Shown one piece after another: positions 25,033-34,559 of a stretch of DNA of 64,000 nucleotides. The notes beneath the pieces are model-generated. The model was given only the letters and a program-made list of their open reading frames with translations, had not been told where the DNA came from and searched no databases. Location of the stretch: assembly GCA_946558695.1 (NCBI GenBank), contig CAMNTQ010000012.1, positions 1 to 64,000 on the forward strand. The letters are read 5' to 3'. Each line of letters starts with the position of its first letter. Positions within the stretch are counted from its first letter, which is position 1. The translations under genes and the position numbers were made by a program. Source of the stretch: an uncultured Lachnospiraceae bacterium (GTDB taxonomy: Bacteria; Bacillota; Clostridia; Lachnospirales; Lachnospiraceae).

Positions 25033-26562
25033 CTAGTAATACGCGTCAAATACTTCTTTTGCCACATTGACGGCCTTTGCAGTGCCGTCTGACGCCTCGA
25101 TCACTACACTCACTACAAGATCCGGATTATCCACGTTCGCAATACCGATAAACCAAGAATGATCCTTCCCCTTATCCGAACTGTACTCCGCGGTTCCCGT
25201 CTTTCCGGCCGTCGTGTAGCCGGCGTCGGAAAGGACTGACGCCGTGCCGTAATCCGTAACGCTCTCCATATATTTTTTAAGCTTCGCCGCTTCTTTGGAA
25301 GTCATAAGCTCCTTATATTTATCCGGCCGGTTTTTACTGACGATCGTACCGGTATGATTGGTGACGGAATCTACAAGATACGGCTTCATCAGCGTCCCGC
25401 CATTGGCAATCGCCGAAGTAATGAGCGCCATATGATAAGGGCTCACCTGCGTCTGCCCCTGCCCCATCGCCGTCATCATCCGTTCCGCTGTACCGGCGTG
25501 TCTGTCGAGCGCAAACTTACTCTGGTTATAAGGAAGCTGTGACGGAAGCTTCGAATCAAACAGCAGTTCCTTTGCAGTCTTTCGGAAACTGGCAATCTCA
25601 AGTTCGCTCCCGATATTACAGAAAGAGGTATTGCAGGAATAGGCAAGGCTGTCCGTTAAATCTACTTTTCCGTGCACCTTCCCGCCGTAGCAGTGGATCG
25701 TATTGCTTCCTGCCTTGATCTTCCCGTCACATTTGTAGGAATAGCCGGCATACCCGGATTCCTGCCGCATAAATTCAAGTGTCGTGATAACCTTAAAAGT
25801 AGAACCGGGCGCATACTGCCCCTGTGTTGCACGGTTTACCAGCACGCCGCTGTCGTCCTCATTCAATTCTTCCCAGTCCTCGGAAATCGTATTCGGATCA
25901 AAGTCAGGTTTTGACACCATCGCAATGATCTTTCCCGTATTTGGTTCGATCGCGACTACCGCGCCTTTGGAACTGCCCAGCGCGTCATAAGCCGCCGCCT
26001 GAATATTCGCATCCAGCGTCGTAACTACATTGTCCCCCGCATTTTTCTCGTTTTTTAATTCATTCTGAAACTTTTCCAGAAAAAACGCGTTAGAGGTAAG
26101 CAGCGCTGAGTTCTCGATGGATTCTATCCCCGTCTTGCCCTTTGCCGTATATCCTACCACATGGGCAAACATATCCCCATACGGATATTTCCGGTACTCC
26201 TTGCTGCCCTTTCCGGTCACAGTCTCGGCAAGCACCCTGCCATTCCTGTCCAGAATCTTACCCCGCTCAATACGGTCCGCCAGCGAATCCTGCCTCTGAT
26301 TATAAGGACTCCGTATAAAATCATCGCTTTCCATTAGATGAAAGTATACGATATATCCCATCATCACAAGGAAAAGCGTCACAAATGTATACGTAACCCT
26401 AGCGAATTCTTTGTTTCGGACGCGCTCTTTCTTCGCTTTTCGCCTGTCTTCGCGGTTTGCCTCTCTGCGGTCTCTCCTCGTCATCCGGCGCTTTTCTTCT
26501 CGCCGCCCCTGCTTCTTTATAGCTTCTCTTTGCTCGTAGCTTCTCCTGTCTCTGTCTCTCAA
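25033..26562 (-). CDS. Class B penicillin-binding protein (transpeptidase, FtsI/PbpA type)
   Basis: Up to 509 residues. A very basic cytoplasmic N-terminus, one membrane anchor (TFVTLFLVMMGYIVYF), a dimerisation domain, then the transpeptidase: active-site STFK (APGSTFKVI), SCN and KTGTAE. It crosslinks peptidoglycan with a SEDS glycosyltransferase, and the SEDS gene (26399-27871) lies directly upstream. The apparent start is TTG 26562 with AGGAG seven nt upstream, overlapping the FtsW-like gene by 164 nt. ATG 26484 is an alternative with a weaker ribosome site. Confidence 0.92.
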   Translation of the reverse strand: MRDRDRRSYEQREAIKKQGRREEKRRMTRRDRREANREDRRKAKKERVRNKEFARVTYTFVTLFLVMMGYIVYFHLMESDDFIRSPYNQRQDSLADRIERGKILDRNGRVLAETVTGKGSKEYRKYPYGDMFAHVVGYTAKGKTGIESIENSALLTSNAFFLEKFQNELKNEKNAGDNVVTTLDANIQAAAYDALGSSKGAVVAIEPNTGKIIAMVSKPDFDPNTISEDWEELNEDDSGVLVNRATQGQYAPGSTFKVITTLEFMRQESGYAGYSYKCDGKIKAGSNTIHCYGGKVHGKVDLTDSLAYSCNTSFCNIGSELEIASFRKTAKELLFDSKLPSQLPYNQSKFALDRHAGTAERMMTAMGQGQTQVSPYHMALITSAIANGGTLMKPYLVDSVTNHTGTIVSKNRPDKYKELMTSKEAAKLKKYMESVTDYGTASVLSDAGYTTAGKTGTAEYSSDKGKDHSWFIGIANVDNPDLVVSVVIEASDGTAKAVNVAKEVFDAYY

Positions 26563-27871
26563 TCGCCTGCTCCTCGTCTTCCCTTAAAATATAAAGTCCT
26601 TGGATAATCCCAAACATGACCACCGTACTGATCAGTGAACTTCCCCCGTAGCTGACTAACGGAATCGTCACGCCCGTAAGAGGAATGAATTTCGTCTCAC
26701 CGCCGATGGTAAGAAATACCTGAAAGATATAACAGGTCCCAAGTCCCAGTGCAACCAGCTTATAGAACATATCGTGAAGCTGCATGGCAATATTTAAAAA
26801 CATCACATAGCAGCTCAGACAAATCAATATCATGCACAGCGCAAATATCAGTCCCATCTCCTCGGAAATGGCTGCAAAGATACCGTCTGACGTGGCAACC
26901 GGTATGGTCTCCGGCGCCCCCTGAAAAAGCCCCATGCCGAACCATCCGCCGCTGCCGATGGCAAATAAAAACTGGACGATCTGGAATCCTCCGTTATCAT
27001 ATGCCGCCAGCGGATCCTGCCATGCTACTACACGCACCCTTACATGACTGAAAAGATGATATGCCATTACAGAGGCAAGACTTCCCGCGCCGAGTCCGGC
27101 TGCGATGTAGAGCGGCTGCCTTGTAGCTACATAAAGCATAACCAAATATACGACAAATATGATAAGCGCCGCTCCCAAATCTCTCGAAACCACCAGTATC
27201 AGAACATGGAACGCCGCAATCGCTGTCGTAATGACAATATTCTTAAATTCCAGAGAAATCTTAAAACTAGAAGCCGCAAAAAATACAAATATGATCTTTA
27301 CAAGCTCCGACGGCTGTATACTGATGCCATTTACCTTAAAGCCAAGCAAAGCGCCGCCTGCAACCTGCCCGAATACAAGTACCACGGCCAGCGACGCGAT
27401 ACCCGCGATGGCATAAAATTTTCTCCATTCGGAAAGAAGCTTAAATTTCCTTATAATAACCGGAACAAAAAGGCTCAAAGTAATGGCCGCCGTCGCAATC
27501 GCAAACTGCTTCACCGCGCTGGCATAGTCAAGCCTTGTAAGCATGATCATACCGATGCATAAAAGCATGCACATATTGTTGACTACCAGTCTCGACACCT
27601 TCGGATAGATGATCGTATACAGCAGTAAAACCGCGGCAAAAAGCGATACCTGCATCAGATAAAATGCCAGCATCTTAATATCGTCCGTCGCCAGATACAT
27701 AGACACAAATGCCAGTACATGTATCAGAAACATGAGCACAGTCTGTTTCCGCAGCATCCTTCTCTTTCTGTCCGGATCCCGGAAACCAAAGATACTGAAA
27801 CAAAAGAACACATATGCCGTGATCAATAAGATCATCAAATATTTTGATAATTGTATTATGATATTCGCCAA
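26399..27871 (-). CDS. FtsW/RodA/SpoVE family peptidoglycan polymerase
   Basis: A 490-residue SEDS protein with about ten membrane helices; family marks include GFKVNGISIQPSELVKI, FQIVQFLFAIGSGGWFGMGL and TGVTIPLVSYGGSS near the end of the membrane part. A long basic C-terminal tail (about 60 residues, from REDEEQAIERQRQEK) overlaps the PBP gene in another frame. SEDS proteins polymerise lipid II and work with a class B PBP, here the next gene. Whether it serves division, elongation or spore cortex cannot be told from sequence alone. Confidence 0.93.
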   Translation of the reverse strand: MANIIIQLSKYLMILLITAYVFFCFSIFGFRDPDRKRRMLRKQTVLMFLIHVLAFVSMYLATDDIKMLAFYLMQVSLFAAVLLLYTIIYPKVSRLVVNNMCMLLCIGMIMLTRLDYASAVKQFAIATAAITLSLFVPVIIRKFKLLSEWRKFYAIAGIASLAVVLVFGQVAGGALLGFKVNGISIQPSELVKIIFVFFAASSFKISLEFKNIVITTAIAAFHVLILVVSRDLGAALIIFVVYLVMLYVATRQPLYIAAGLGAGSLASVMAYHLFSHVRVRVVAWQDPLAAYDNGGFQIVQFLFAIGSGGWFGMGLFQGAPETIPVATSDGIFAAISEEMGLIFALCMILICLSCYVMFLNIAMQLHDMFYKLVALGLGTCYIFQVFLTIGGETKFIPLTGVTIPLVSYGGSSLISTVVMFGIIQGLYILREDEEQAIERQRQEKLRAKRSYKEAGAARRKAPDDEERPQRGKPRRQAKSEERARPKQRIR

Positions 27872-27879
27872 GCCTTCAC

Positions 27880-30024
27880 CTACTTCACTCCCCGTCTGAA
27901 ATGCCCCTTTGTATAATCCATATCCGGCAGGTTCACCGGGCAGTTCTCCTTAAAACATTTCCAATATAGTAAAATCATCCGTTCCGTCTCTTTCGGATTT
28001 TCAAGAGTCATATCCATCCGAATCTCCGACGGACTTAGTGTCTTCACTTCTTCTGACTGCGCAAGCAGCATAAGAGGATGACAATTATAAATCACATTAT
28101 AGCAGTCGCCGCAGTAATTCTTCACCGGAAATTTCTTCTGATACCTGTCAGTCAGACTGAACCAGCCATCCTTTCTGCCGCACTTACCCGTATTTTGACG
28201 GACGCAGTTCGCGGTCACCATCACCGGCTGGTTCCCATATACGATCAATCCCCCTCCGGTGATCCCAAGTTCTTTAAGCTCTTTAAAGTTTAGCTCCGCA
28301 GGAGCGAAAAAACGGCTGACTCCCATCTCTCCTACAGTCTTTTTGCTCAATCTGTTAAACACATACAGATTATGGTCCGACCGGATTTCCTTCGGATACT
28401 GACGCTCTCTAAGCCACTGAAGACTCTCCCAGCTGCGGATCAGCACGCCGTCAAAGAGAGCTACCAGTTCTTCATAACGCCGCTCCCACCTTTTTAGCGT
28501 GGCATCCCTGAAAATATAGGGCATGGCCAGAAACACCTTCTGCCCGCATACCCTTCTCTTCTTCGCCGCCGCAAAGCCGGACTCACCTTCCACATACAGA
28601 GTATCGATTCGTGTATCCCCAAGCAGTTGTTCCGCGTGCGCCGCATCTGACGCCAGCGCCGACAGTTCCAGATGATGTCCCCGCTTCCCGCCGCGCATCC
28701 CTGATAAGCCGTCTTCCTCACACGCGCCGCACAGCCTCTGCCCTTCTCCGGCGGGCAGCTTTCTATGATAGCCCGACAGTATCCGCCGGGTAAGTTCCTC
28801 TATCGCCTCTCTCCGCAGTTCATTGAGCGCCTGCATGGGAAGAAATATCTCCCCTTCCATCTCAATATCCAGCCGGTCAAACACGAATTCCGTATTGCCG
28901 GTCTTTCTCATCTGTTTCTGAATACGCTCTGCGTCAAGGGGCTGCTTTTTTGCCCGGCTGACTTCGGCGCCTTCGCAGAAAATCTCCGTATTCTGCATCT
29001 CAACATACAGTTTAACACGTTCTCCTTCAGAAAATATTAATTTCCCATTAATTTTTTCTTGCATTTTATCTCCGGGCGCAGATAAACCATTCTCGGTTTC
29101 TTCCTTCGGGCGCTTAAGAGCCAGCATGTTTTTTCCATTATGCTGCCGGTAATACCCTTCCGTGTATCCCCGTCTCTGGTAACTTCCCTTGAGAACTCTT
29201 TTGTCCCTGTCAGAAACAGCATAGCCTTTTTTCCCGTACTTCCTGTATAAATCCACGTATTTACGATACATACTTACGACAGTATACACATAATCGGGCT
29301 GCTTCATACGTCCTTCAATCTTAAAAGAATCAATCCCTGCTTCCATAAGCTCTGGAATCATATCGATGGTACACAGATCCTTAAGGCTCAGGATATCCTG
29401 CTTCTTCCCGTCCATGACTGAAAAAGGGAGTCTGCAGGGCTGGGCGCACTGTCCCCTGTTCCCGCTCCTTCCTCCGATCATGCTGCTTAACAGGCATTGT
29501 CCGGAATAACAGTAGCAGAGGGCTCCGTGTACAAAACACTCAATCTCAAGCCCTGACTCCTGCTTCATCTTCTTTATCTCCGCAAGGCTCAGCTCTCTGG
29601 CGGGAACAATACGGCTTACGCCCTTTTCCTTAAAAAGATTCGCTCCGGGCGCTCCTGTGACGGCTGCCTGTGTACTGACATGTATGGGAAGCCCCGGGAA
29701 AGTTCTCCCGATAAACTCCATAGCTCCGATATCCTGTACAATGACCGCATCAAGCCCCCGGCGGTAACAGGGCGCAAGATCATCATACAACTCAGAAAGC
29801 TCCGCATCCTTAAGGAGTGTGTTCACTGTCAGATATAGCTTTCTTCCGTGGATATGCACATAATCTATGGCGTCAAGAAGTTCTTCCCCGCCGAAATTAT
29901 CCGCGTAGGCACGCGCGCCAAATCTTCTTCCGCCAAGATATACCGCATCAGCGCCCGCATACACCGCTGCTTCAAGACTTTCTCTCGAACCTGCCGGCGC
30001 CAGTATCTCAATCTGGTTTTCCAT
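27880..30024 (-). CDS. U32 peptidase family protein with DUF3656 (RlhA-like)
   Basis: About 714 residues, starting MENQIEILAPAGSRESLEAA; ATG 30036 is an alternative start with an AAAGGA too close to it. The U32 signature ECFVHGALCYCYSGQCLLSS lies near residue 165, followed by GGRSGNRGQCAQPCR. The DUF3656 region and C-terminal CGDCYNVIYN follow. Related proteins (E. coli RlhA, TrhP) act in RNA hydroxylation rather than proteolysis. It ends eight nt before the FtsW-like gene. A terminator separates it from zapA, so the operon starts here. Confidence 0.9.
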   Translation of the reverse strand: MENQIEILAPAGSRESLEAAVYAGADAVYLGGRRFGARAYADNFGGEELLDAIDYVHIHGRKLYLTVNTLLKDAELSELYDDLAPCYRRGLDAVIVQDIGAMEFIGRTFPGLPIHVSTQAAVTGAPGANLFKEKGVSRIVPARELSLAEIKKMKQESGLEIECFVHGALCYCYSGQCLLSSMIGGRSGNRGQCAQPCRLPFSVMDGKKQDILSLKDLCTIDMIPELMEAGIDSFKIEGRMKQPDYVYTVVSMYRKYVDLYRKYGKKGYAVSDRDKRVLKGSYQRRGYTEGYYRQHNGKNMLALKRPKEETENGLSAPGDKMQEKINGKLIFSEGERVKLYVEMQNTEIFCEGAEVSRAKKQPLDAERIQKQMRKTGNTEFVFDRLDIEMEGEIFLPMQALNELRREAIEELTRRILSGYHRKLPAGEGQRLCGACEEDGLSGMRGGKRGHHLELSALASDAAHAEQLLGDTRIDTLYVEGESGFAAAKKRRVCGQKVFLAMPYIFRDATLKRWERRYEELVALFDGVLIRSWESLQWLRERQYPKEIRSDHNLYVFNRLSKKTVGEMGVSRFFAPAELNFKELKELGITGGGLIVYGNQPVMVTANCVRQNTGKCGRKDGWFSLTDRYQKKFPVKNYCGDCYNVIYNCHPLMLLAQSEEVKTLSPSEIRMDMTLENPKETERMILLYWKCFKENCPVNLPDMDYTKGHFRRGVK

Positions 30025-30059
30025 AATCTGTATCATTTCCTTTATGTTTTCTCTGCGAG

Positions 30060-30086
30060 TAAAAAGGCTGTCGTCAGACAGCCTTT
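30060..30086 (-). terminator. Terminator of zapA
   Basis: On the minus strand AAAGGCTGTC pairs perfectly with GACAGCCTTT around TGAC (30063-30086), followed by TTTTT. It begins just after the zapA stop codon at 30088. Confidence 0.85.
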
Positions 30087-30087
30087 A

Positions 30088-30498
30088 TTACTTGCGCTTA
30101 TTCTTCATCTCGGTCTCCAGTTTTACAATCTTCATCTGAAGCTCCTTGTTCTCCTCTTTCAGCCTGTCCATCGCTTTCTCGGCATTCTCAAGCTTAATCT
30201 GCACAGATATCAAATCATGCTTCAGATCATACATCTCTTTATCCTTCGATTCTATATCCGTTTCCAGAGAACTGCCCTGCTTTCTTGCCTTAAAATAATC
30301 ATCCGCAATGTTCAGCGCTAAAAGTATACTCCTTGTCTCTGAACTCTGTTTGCGATAGCTGTCATTACTGGCCAGCTCATCAATCTTATGATTCAGGTAA
30401 GTTGAAACCTTCTGCAAATATTCTTCACTTTCGAATCCTCCAAGATTGAATACTTTCCCGCCGATTAAAACTTCTGTATAATTCTTTGATGATGCCAT
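30088..30498 (-). CDS. zapA: Cell division protein ZapA
   Basis: A 136-residue protein. The N-terminal globular part (YTEVLIGGKVFNLGGFESEE…YLNHKIDEL) matches ZapA; residues about 75-136 form a charged coiled coil (LKEENKELQMKIVKLETEM). ZapA binds FtsZ and bundles protofilaments at the division site. Single gene with a strong terminator; the 120-bp gap upstream (30499-30618) is AT-rich and holds its promoter by inference. Confidence 0.9.
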   Translation of the reverse strand: MASSKNYTEVLIGGKVFNLGGFESEEYLQKVSTYLNHKIDELASNDSYRKQSSETRSILLALNIADDYFKARKQGSSLETDIESKDKEMYDLKHDLISVQIKLENAEKAMDRLKEENKELQMKIVKLETEMKNKRK

Positions 30499-30618
30499 AA
30501 AAGCCTCCCCGACTTAAAATCCTTTTTCAACTTCTTCATTTATTATAAACTAAACTTCTCCAAAAACCAACTATTTTTCACCATTTTTCCAGATTTTCAT
30601 TAAAATTTCATGAACCGT

Positions 30619-31611
30619 CTATCTGTCAAGCCCCAAATGCGTGTATGCTTTGTCCGTAATTACCCTTCCGCGCGGCGTCCGCTGGATAAATCCATTCTTT
30701 AAAAGATACGGTTCATACACATCCTCGATCGTGCCTGCATCCTCTCCGATCGATGCGGCCAGAGTATCCAGCCCCACAGGTCCCCCTTGGAACTTCTCCA
30801 TCATCGTGACAAGAAGGTCTCTGTCCGTCTGGTCCAGTCCTTCCTTATCGACATCCAGAATATCAAGCGCATAATTGGCAACCTCCTCGGTAATATACCC
30901 GTCATACATGACCTGGGCAAAATCCCGAACACGCTTCAACAGCCTGTTGGCAAGCCTCGGTGTCCCTCTGGAGCGTCTCGCAAGCGCATATGCGCCTGCC
31001 TCGTCTATCTCAACCTCAAGCACTCCAGCCGAACGCCGGATAATCGTCTCCAATTCATCCACCGTATAAAATTCGAGACGGTTCACCACGCCGAAACGAT
31101 CCCTCAGAGGCGCCGTAAGCATCCCCGCCCTTGTGGTAGCCCCTACCAGCGTGAACTTCGGAAGATCCAGCCGGATGGAACGGGCCGTGGCTCCCTTGCC
31201 GATCATAATGTCAATGGCATAATCCTCCATAGCCGGGTACAGAACCTCCTCCACCTGCCGGTTCAGGCGGTGTATCTCATCCACGAAAAGAACATCCCCC
31301 TCCTGAAGATTGTTGAGGATCGCCGCCATCTCTCCTGGTTTTTCTATGGCAGGGCCGGAGGTAATCTTAATATGAACCCCCATCTCATTGGCAATGATCC
31401 CCGCAAGCGTTGTCTTCCCAAGCCCGGGGGGGCCATAGAACAGCACATGGTCAAGCGCTTCTTTCCTCTCCTTTGCCGCCTTAATATATATCTTTAATGT
31501 CTCCTTTGCCTTCTCCTGTCCGATATAATCTTCAAGCATCTGCGGACGGAGATGATTCTCTATCTTAACGTCTTCTTCCAGATTTTCTGTTGTAATAATT
31601 CTTCTGCCCAT
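30619..31611 (-). CDS. ruvB: Holliday junction branch migration ATPase RuvB
   Basis: A 330-residue AAA+ motor of normal length: Walker [12 protein letters not shown] (about 60-70), Walker [11 protein letters not shown], sensor 1 LVGATTRAG, sensor 2 [10 protein letters not shown], winged helix ending [13 protein letters not shown]. With RuvA it drives branch migration in recombination repair. It lies 21 nt downstream of ruvA on the minus strand. No ruvC is visible, as usual in Firmicutes, where RecU replaces it. Confidence 0.97.
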   Translation of the reverse strand: MGRRIITTENLEEDVKIENHLRPQMLEDYIGQEKAKETLKIYIKAAKERKEALDHVLFYGPPGLGKTTLAGIIANEMGVHIKITSGPAIEKPGEMAAILNNLQEGDVLFVDEIHRLNRQVEEVLYPAMEDYAIDIMIGKGATARSIRLDLPKFTLVGATTRAGMLTAPLRDRFGVVNRLEFYTVDELETIIRRSAGVLEVEIDEAGAYALARRSRGTPRLANRLLKRVRDFAQVMYDGYITEEVANYALDILDVDKEGLDQTDRDLLVTMMEKFQGGPVGLDTLAASIGEDAGTIEDVYEPYLLKNGFIQRTPRGRVITDKAYTHLGLDR

Positions 31612-31632
31612 AGTAATCCCTTACTTCTCCCA

Positions 31633-32244
31633 TCAAAGCAAAATCTTAAGCGCTGCTTTCAGCACGCTCTCTGCATCCGTTCCCTCATCTGGCGGAACCT
31701 GCTTGACTGCCTTCAAAGCTTCGGTGCTTCCATAGCCCAGCGCAACCAGCGCCTGAACCGCCTCACTCTCCGCAAGATCCGCGCCTTTCCCCGTTCTCCC
31801 GGAAACGACTGTCTCTGATACCTTATGCTCCAGCGCATCCTCAATCCTAAGCTTATCCCTTAGTTCTAAGATCAGCTTTTCCGCTGTCTTTTTCCCGATT
31901 CCCGGCGCCGCTGAGATTGCCTTCACATCACCGGCAAGCACTGCAAATCGCAGATCATCCGGCGACAAGACTGACAGAATCGCCTGTCCTCCCTTCGGCC
32001 CGATCCCGTTCACACCGATCAGAAGACGAAAGATCATAAGATCATCCCTTGTCAGGAAACCAAAAAGCTGCATGGCGTCCTCTTTTACATTCAGATAGGT
32101 ATGTATCTTTACCTCCGAACCCGTCTGAGGCAGCAGACTCAGAGACTGCACTGACATAAATACCCCGTATCCTACTCCATTTACATCCACGACCGCCCTG
32201 TCCTCTTCTACAGATACAAGCTTTCCTCTTATAAACTGAATCAT
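31633..32244 (-). CDS. ruvA: Holliday junction DNA-binding protein RuvA
   Basis: A 203-residue protein. Domain I (MIQFIRGKLVSVEEDRAVVD), then the paired helix-hairpin-helix region with GVNGIGPKGGQAILS and AAPGIGKKTAEKLILEL, then a flexible linker and domain III (VQALVALGYGSTEALKAVKQ) that contacts RuvB. Its gene precedes ruvB in the conserved order. AGGAGG lies upstream of the ATG. Confidence 0.97.
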   Translation of the reverse strand: MIQFIRGKLVSVEEDRAVVDVNGVGYGVFMSVQSLSLLPQTGSEVKIHTYLNVKEDAMQLFGFLTRDDLMIFRLLIGVNGIGPKGGQAILSVLSPDDLRFAVLAGDVKAISAAPGIGKKTAEKLILELRDKLRIEDALEHKVSETVVSGRTGKGADLAESEAVQALVALGYGSTEALKAVKQVPPDEGTDAESVLKAALKILL

Positions 32245-32284
32245 ATTTCCTCCTGAAATTCTTATTTTATTCCACGACGGTTCC

Positions 32285-32809
32285 TTATCCCTCCGCTCTC
32301 CAGTGCGCCAGCCGGCGCAGCATCTCCCGGGACAATATCCCTATCACGCAGCCCGTCAAAAGCCCCGCGGTCAAAAGAACCGGAACATAGTAAGCCACCC
32401 GGAATGTCTCAACTACAAGCATTGCGACAAAAAGCTGCCCGATATTGTGGAATACGCCTCCCGCAATACTGACTCCGATTATACTAAACCCCCCCGCCTT
32501 CTTTAAGACTGCCATAACCGTGAGACTTAGAAGCGCACCCGCAAGGCTGTAAATAATGCTAAAATAATTCCCGAATAAAAAGCCTGCCAAAAGAACCCGC
32601 ACTACAGATAACAGATAAGCTTCCTTAAGCGCAATCTTATAGAGCGCTATCACAACGATAAGATTGGCAAGTCCAAGTTTCACCCCGGGGATCCCAAAGG
32701 ATATGGGAATCAGCGTCTCTACATAACTGAAAATCAACGCCAACGCTGTAAACACGCCAAAATACGCAACTTCGTTCTTCAACCCGCTTTCCTCCTGCTT
32801 ATCCTTCAA
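32285..32809 (-). CDS. Gx transporter family membrane protein (HepS-I/HppA-like)
   Basis: A 174-residue hydrophobic protein with about five membrane segments (FGVFTALALIFSYVETLIPI, GVKLGLANLIVVIALY, VLLAGFLFGNYFSIIYSLAG). This family is annotated variously as heptaprenyl diphosphate synthase component I or as an S-component-like transporter. It is regularly found beside NusG-domain-II proteins, ApbE and Rnf genes, as here. The transported substrate or enzymatic role is unproven. Confidence 0.8.
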   Translation of the reverse strand: MKDKQEESGLKNEVAYFGVFTALALIFSYVETLIPISFGIPGVKLGLANLIVVIALYKIALKEAYLLSVVRVLLAGFLFGNYFSIIYSLAGALLSLTVMAVLKKAGGFSIIGVSIAGGVFHNIGQLFVAMLVVETFRVAYYVPVLLTAGLLTGCVIGILSREMLRRLAHWRAEG

Positions 32810-32845
32810 CCGCTCTTTTCCGATACAGCCGCATCCGCCTGTCCA

Positions 32846-33256
32846 TTACTGCGCCACCGCGTCGAATTCGCTGTTCTCACTGCTGTCCACCGTCACTACC
32901 ACTTTATTCGGAAGACAGATAATGCTCTCCCCGTTCTTCGAGATCGCTTTCTGATTCACACAGAGCTTATCCGGGCAGTCCGCCCCCGTCACATCCGCAG
33001 TACCGTTCCGAATCTCCAAAATATTCGTCCCGTCATTGATCTCAATGACCTGATCCTCGGCAAGACTGTATACCCCCTGTATCTCGCCTTCTACTTTAAC
33101 CGTCACGCAGCCGGCGCCCTTTCCGCCGATAAAGTGATGCAGCAAGAAGGCAAGCCCCGCCACGAATATAATGATAGATATCAGAACCCAGTCTTTCTTT
33201 TGCAGATCAATCTTCTCTTTCAAATGAAACTTTTTTAACTCCAATTTCATATTCAC
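32846..33256 (-). CDS. NusG domain II-containing membrane-anchored protein
   Basis: A 136-residue protein with one N-terminal membrane helix (WVLISIIIFVAGLAFLLHHF) and an outer NusG domain II (VKVEGEIQGVYSLAED… to …IICLPNKVVVTVD). It carries CPDKLCVNQ, a two-cysteine motif conserved in this family. Lies in an operon with the Gx-family membrane protein, 36 nt apart, divergent from apbE. The family's recurrent context with ApbE and Rnf suggests a part in electron transport or flavin attachment (inference). Confidence 0.85.
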   Translation of the reverse strand: MNMKLELKKFHLKEKIDLQKKDWVLISIIIFVAGLAFLLHHFIGGKGAGCVTVKVEGEIQGVYSLAEDQVIEINDGTNILEIRNGTADVTGADCPDKLCVNQKAISKNGESIICLPNKVVVTVDSSENSEFDAVAQ

Positions 33257-33321
33257 ACACCCTCTCTGATTACAAGACTTATTCTATCACAATAAATCCT
33301 CCTTCGCAACCACATGTTCGA

Positions 33322-33350
33322 TTGCATATCTTCTTTTTCACTGTTATAAT
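33322..33350 (+). promoter_or_regulatory. Sigma-A promoter of apbE
   Basis: TTGCAT (33322-33327), exactly 17 bp, TATAAT (33345-33350). Transcription would start about 90 nt before the apbE ATG at 33449. Confidence 0.65.
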
Positions 33351-33448
33351 ATGATACAAGCGTTAAAAAGTCATATCATCCATGCTTACATGAATAAACA
33401 TGACTTTAGAATTCTGGCATCATAATATATTAACTCAAGGAGTGTTAT

Positions 33449-34435
33449 ATGAAGATAAAAAAACTGACTGCCCTGATATCCGCAGCGGCTCTGCTTATAA
33501 GCGGATGTTCCGGTGTGACTAAAAAAGAGGATCTGACATACACCGACACACTGTTTGACACGGTGATCAGCATAGAGATTCTTGATCCGGTAGACAAAAG
33601 TGTGATAAAAGGCTGCGAAAAGCTCTGTAAAGAATACGACGCAAAGTTTTCCAAGTCCAAGGAAGACAGTGAGATCTCCCAGATCAATAACGCAAAAGGA
33701 AAATTCGTAGAAGTATCTGACGATACGATAACGCTGCTCGAAAAAGGCATGTACTACGGCGATATGTCCAAAGGACTGTTTGACATTACCATCGGCTCTG
33801 TATCAAAGCTGTGGGATTTTCACGCCGAAAAGCCTTCCGTTCCGTCCAAAAAAAAGATCAATTCTGCAAGAAGACATGTAAACTACCGCAATATCATGAT
33901 CGTGGACAACAAAGTAAAGCTCACGGACAGCAAAGCCTCGTTGGATGTGGGAGCTATTGCCAAAGGATATATCGCAGACCGGATAAAAGATTATCTTGTA
34001 TCTAAAAATGTAAAGCACGCCATCATCAATCTAGGGGGAAATGTACTGGTTCTCGGCACAAAAACTGACGGCTCCAAGTACAACATCGGAATCCAGCGTC
34101 CTTTCGATGAGACCGGCGAACCGATCACTTCCGTCAAAGTGGCTGACAAATCGGTTGTCACTACCGGCACCTACCAGCGCTATTTTGAAAAGAAAGGGAA
34201 ACTGTACCACCATATTTTAAGCCCGAACACCGGACGTCCCTGTAAAAACAACCTGTCCAGCGTAACGATCATTACCGACTCGTCGCTGACTGCCGATGCC
34301 ATGAGCACCACCTGCTTTTTGCTTGGATATGAAGAGGGCATGAAGCTAGTAAATCTTTTGGACAATGTGGACGCCATCTTCATCACAGACGACAATGAAA
34401 TCCACTACTCCGACAATTTCCTTAAAAGTAATTAA
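33449..34435 (+). CDS. apbE: FAD:protein FMN transferase, lipoprotein ApbE
   Basis: A 328-residue protein with a lipoprotein signal peptide (LLISGCSG, lipid Cys20). Family motifs include LDVGAIAKGYIADRI, NLGGNVLVLG, a GTYQRYFEKKGK segment and HHILSPNTGRPC, with a late SLTADAMSTTCFL that contributes metal binding. It attaches FMN from FAD to Thr/Ser of target proteins outside the membrane. RnfG (SGATIT) and RnfD in this window are the obvious substrates. It is a single gene preceded by AAGGAG and a good promoter. Confidence 0.95.
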   Translation: MKIKKLTALISAAALLISGCSGVTKKEDLTYTDTLFDTVISIEILDPVDKSVIKGCEKLCKEYDAKFSKSKEDSEISQINNAKGKFVEVSDDTITLLEKGMYYGDMSKGLFDITIGSVSKLWDFHAEKPSVPSKKKINSARRHVNYRNIMIVDNKVKLTDSKASLDVGAIAKGYIADRIKDYLVSKNVKHAIINLGGNVLVLGTKTDGSKYNIGIQRPFDETGEPITSVKVADKSVVTTGTYQRYFEKKGKLYHHILSPNTGRPCKNNLSSVTIITDSSLTADAMSTTCFLLGYEEGMKLVNLLDNVDAIFITDDNEIHYSDNFLKSN

Positions 34436-34494
34436 TTGTCCTGGCCATAATCGTCTCCCCTGATTTTATTATCTGATCATATCACAGCATATCC

Positions 34495-34536
34495 TGTCAA
34501 TCAAGCCAATAAGCATATCCTTTGACTTGATTGACA
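34495..34536. repeat. 11-bp inverted repeat between convergent genes
   Basis: TGTCAATCAAG (34495-34505) and its exact complement CTTGATTGACA (34526-34536) with a 20-nt loop. There is no T-run, so it is at best a factor-assisted terminator for apbE and the system 3 permease gene. Confidence 0.45.
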
Positions 34537-34559
34537 AGATGCCGGACTTGTATACAGAC

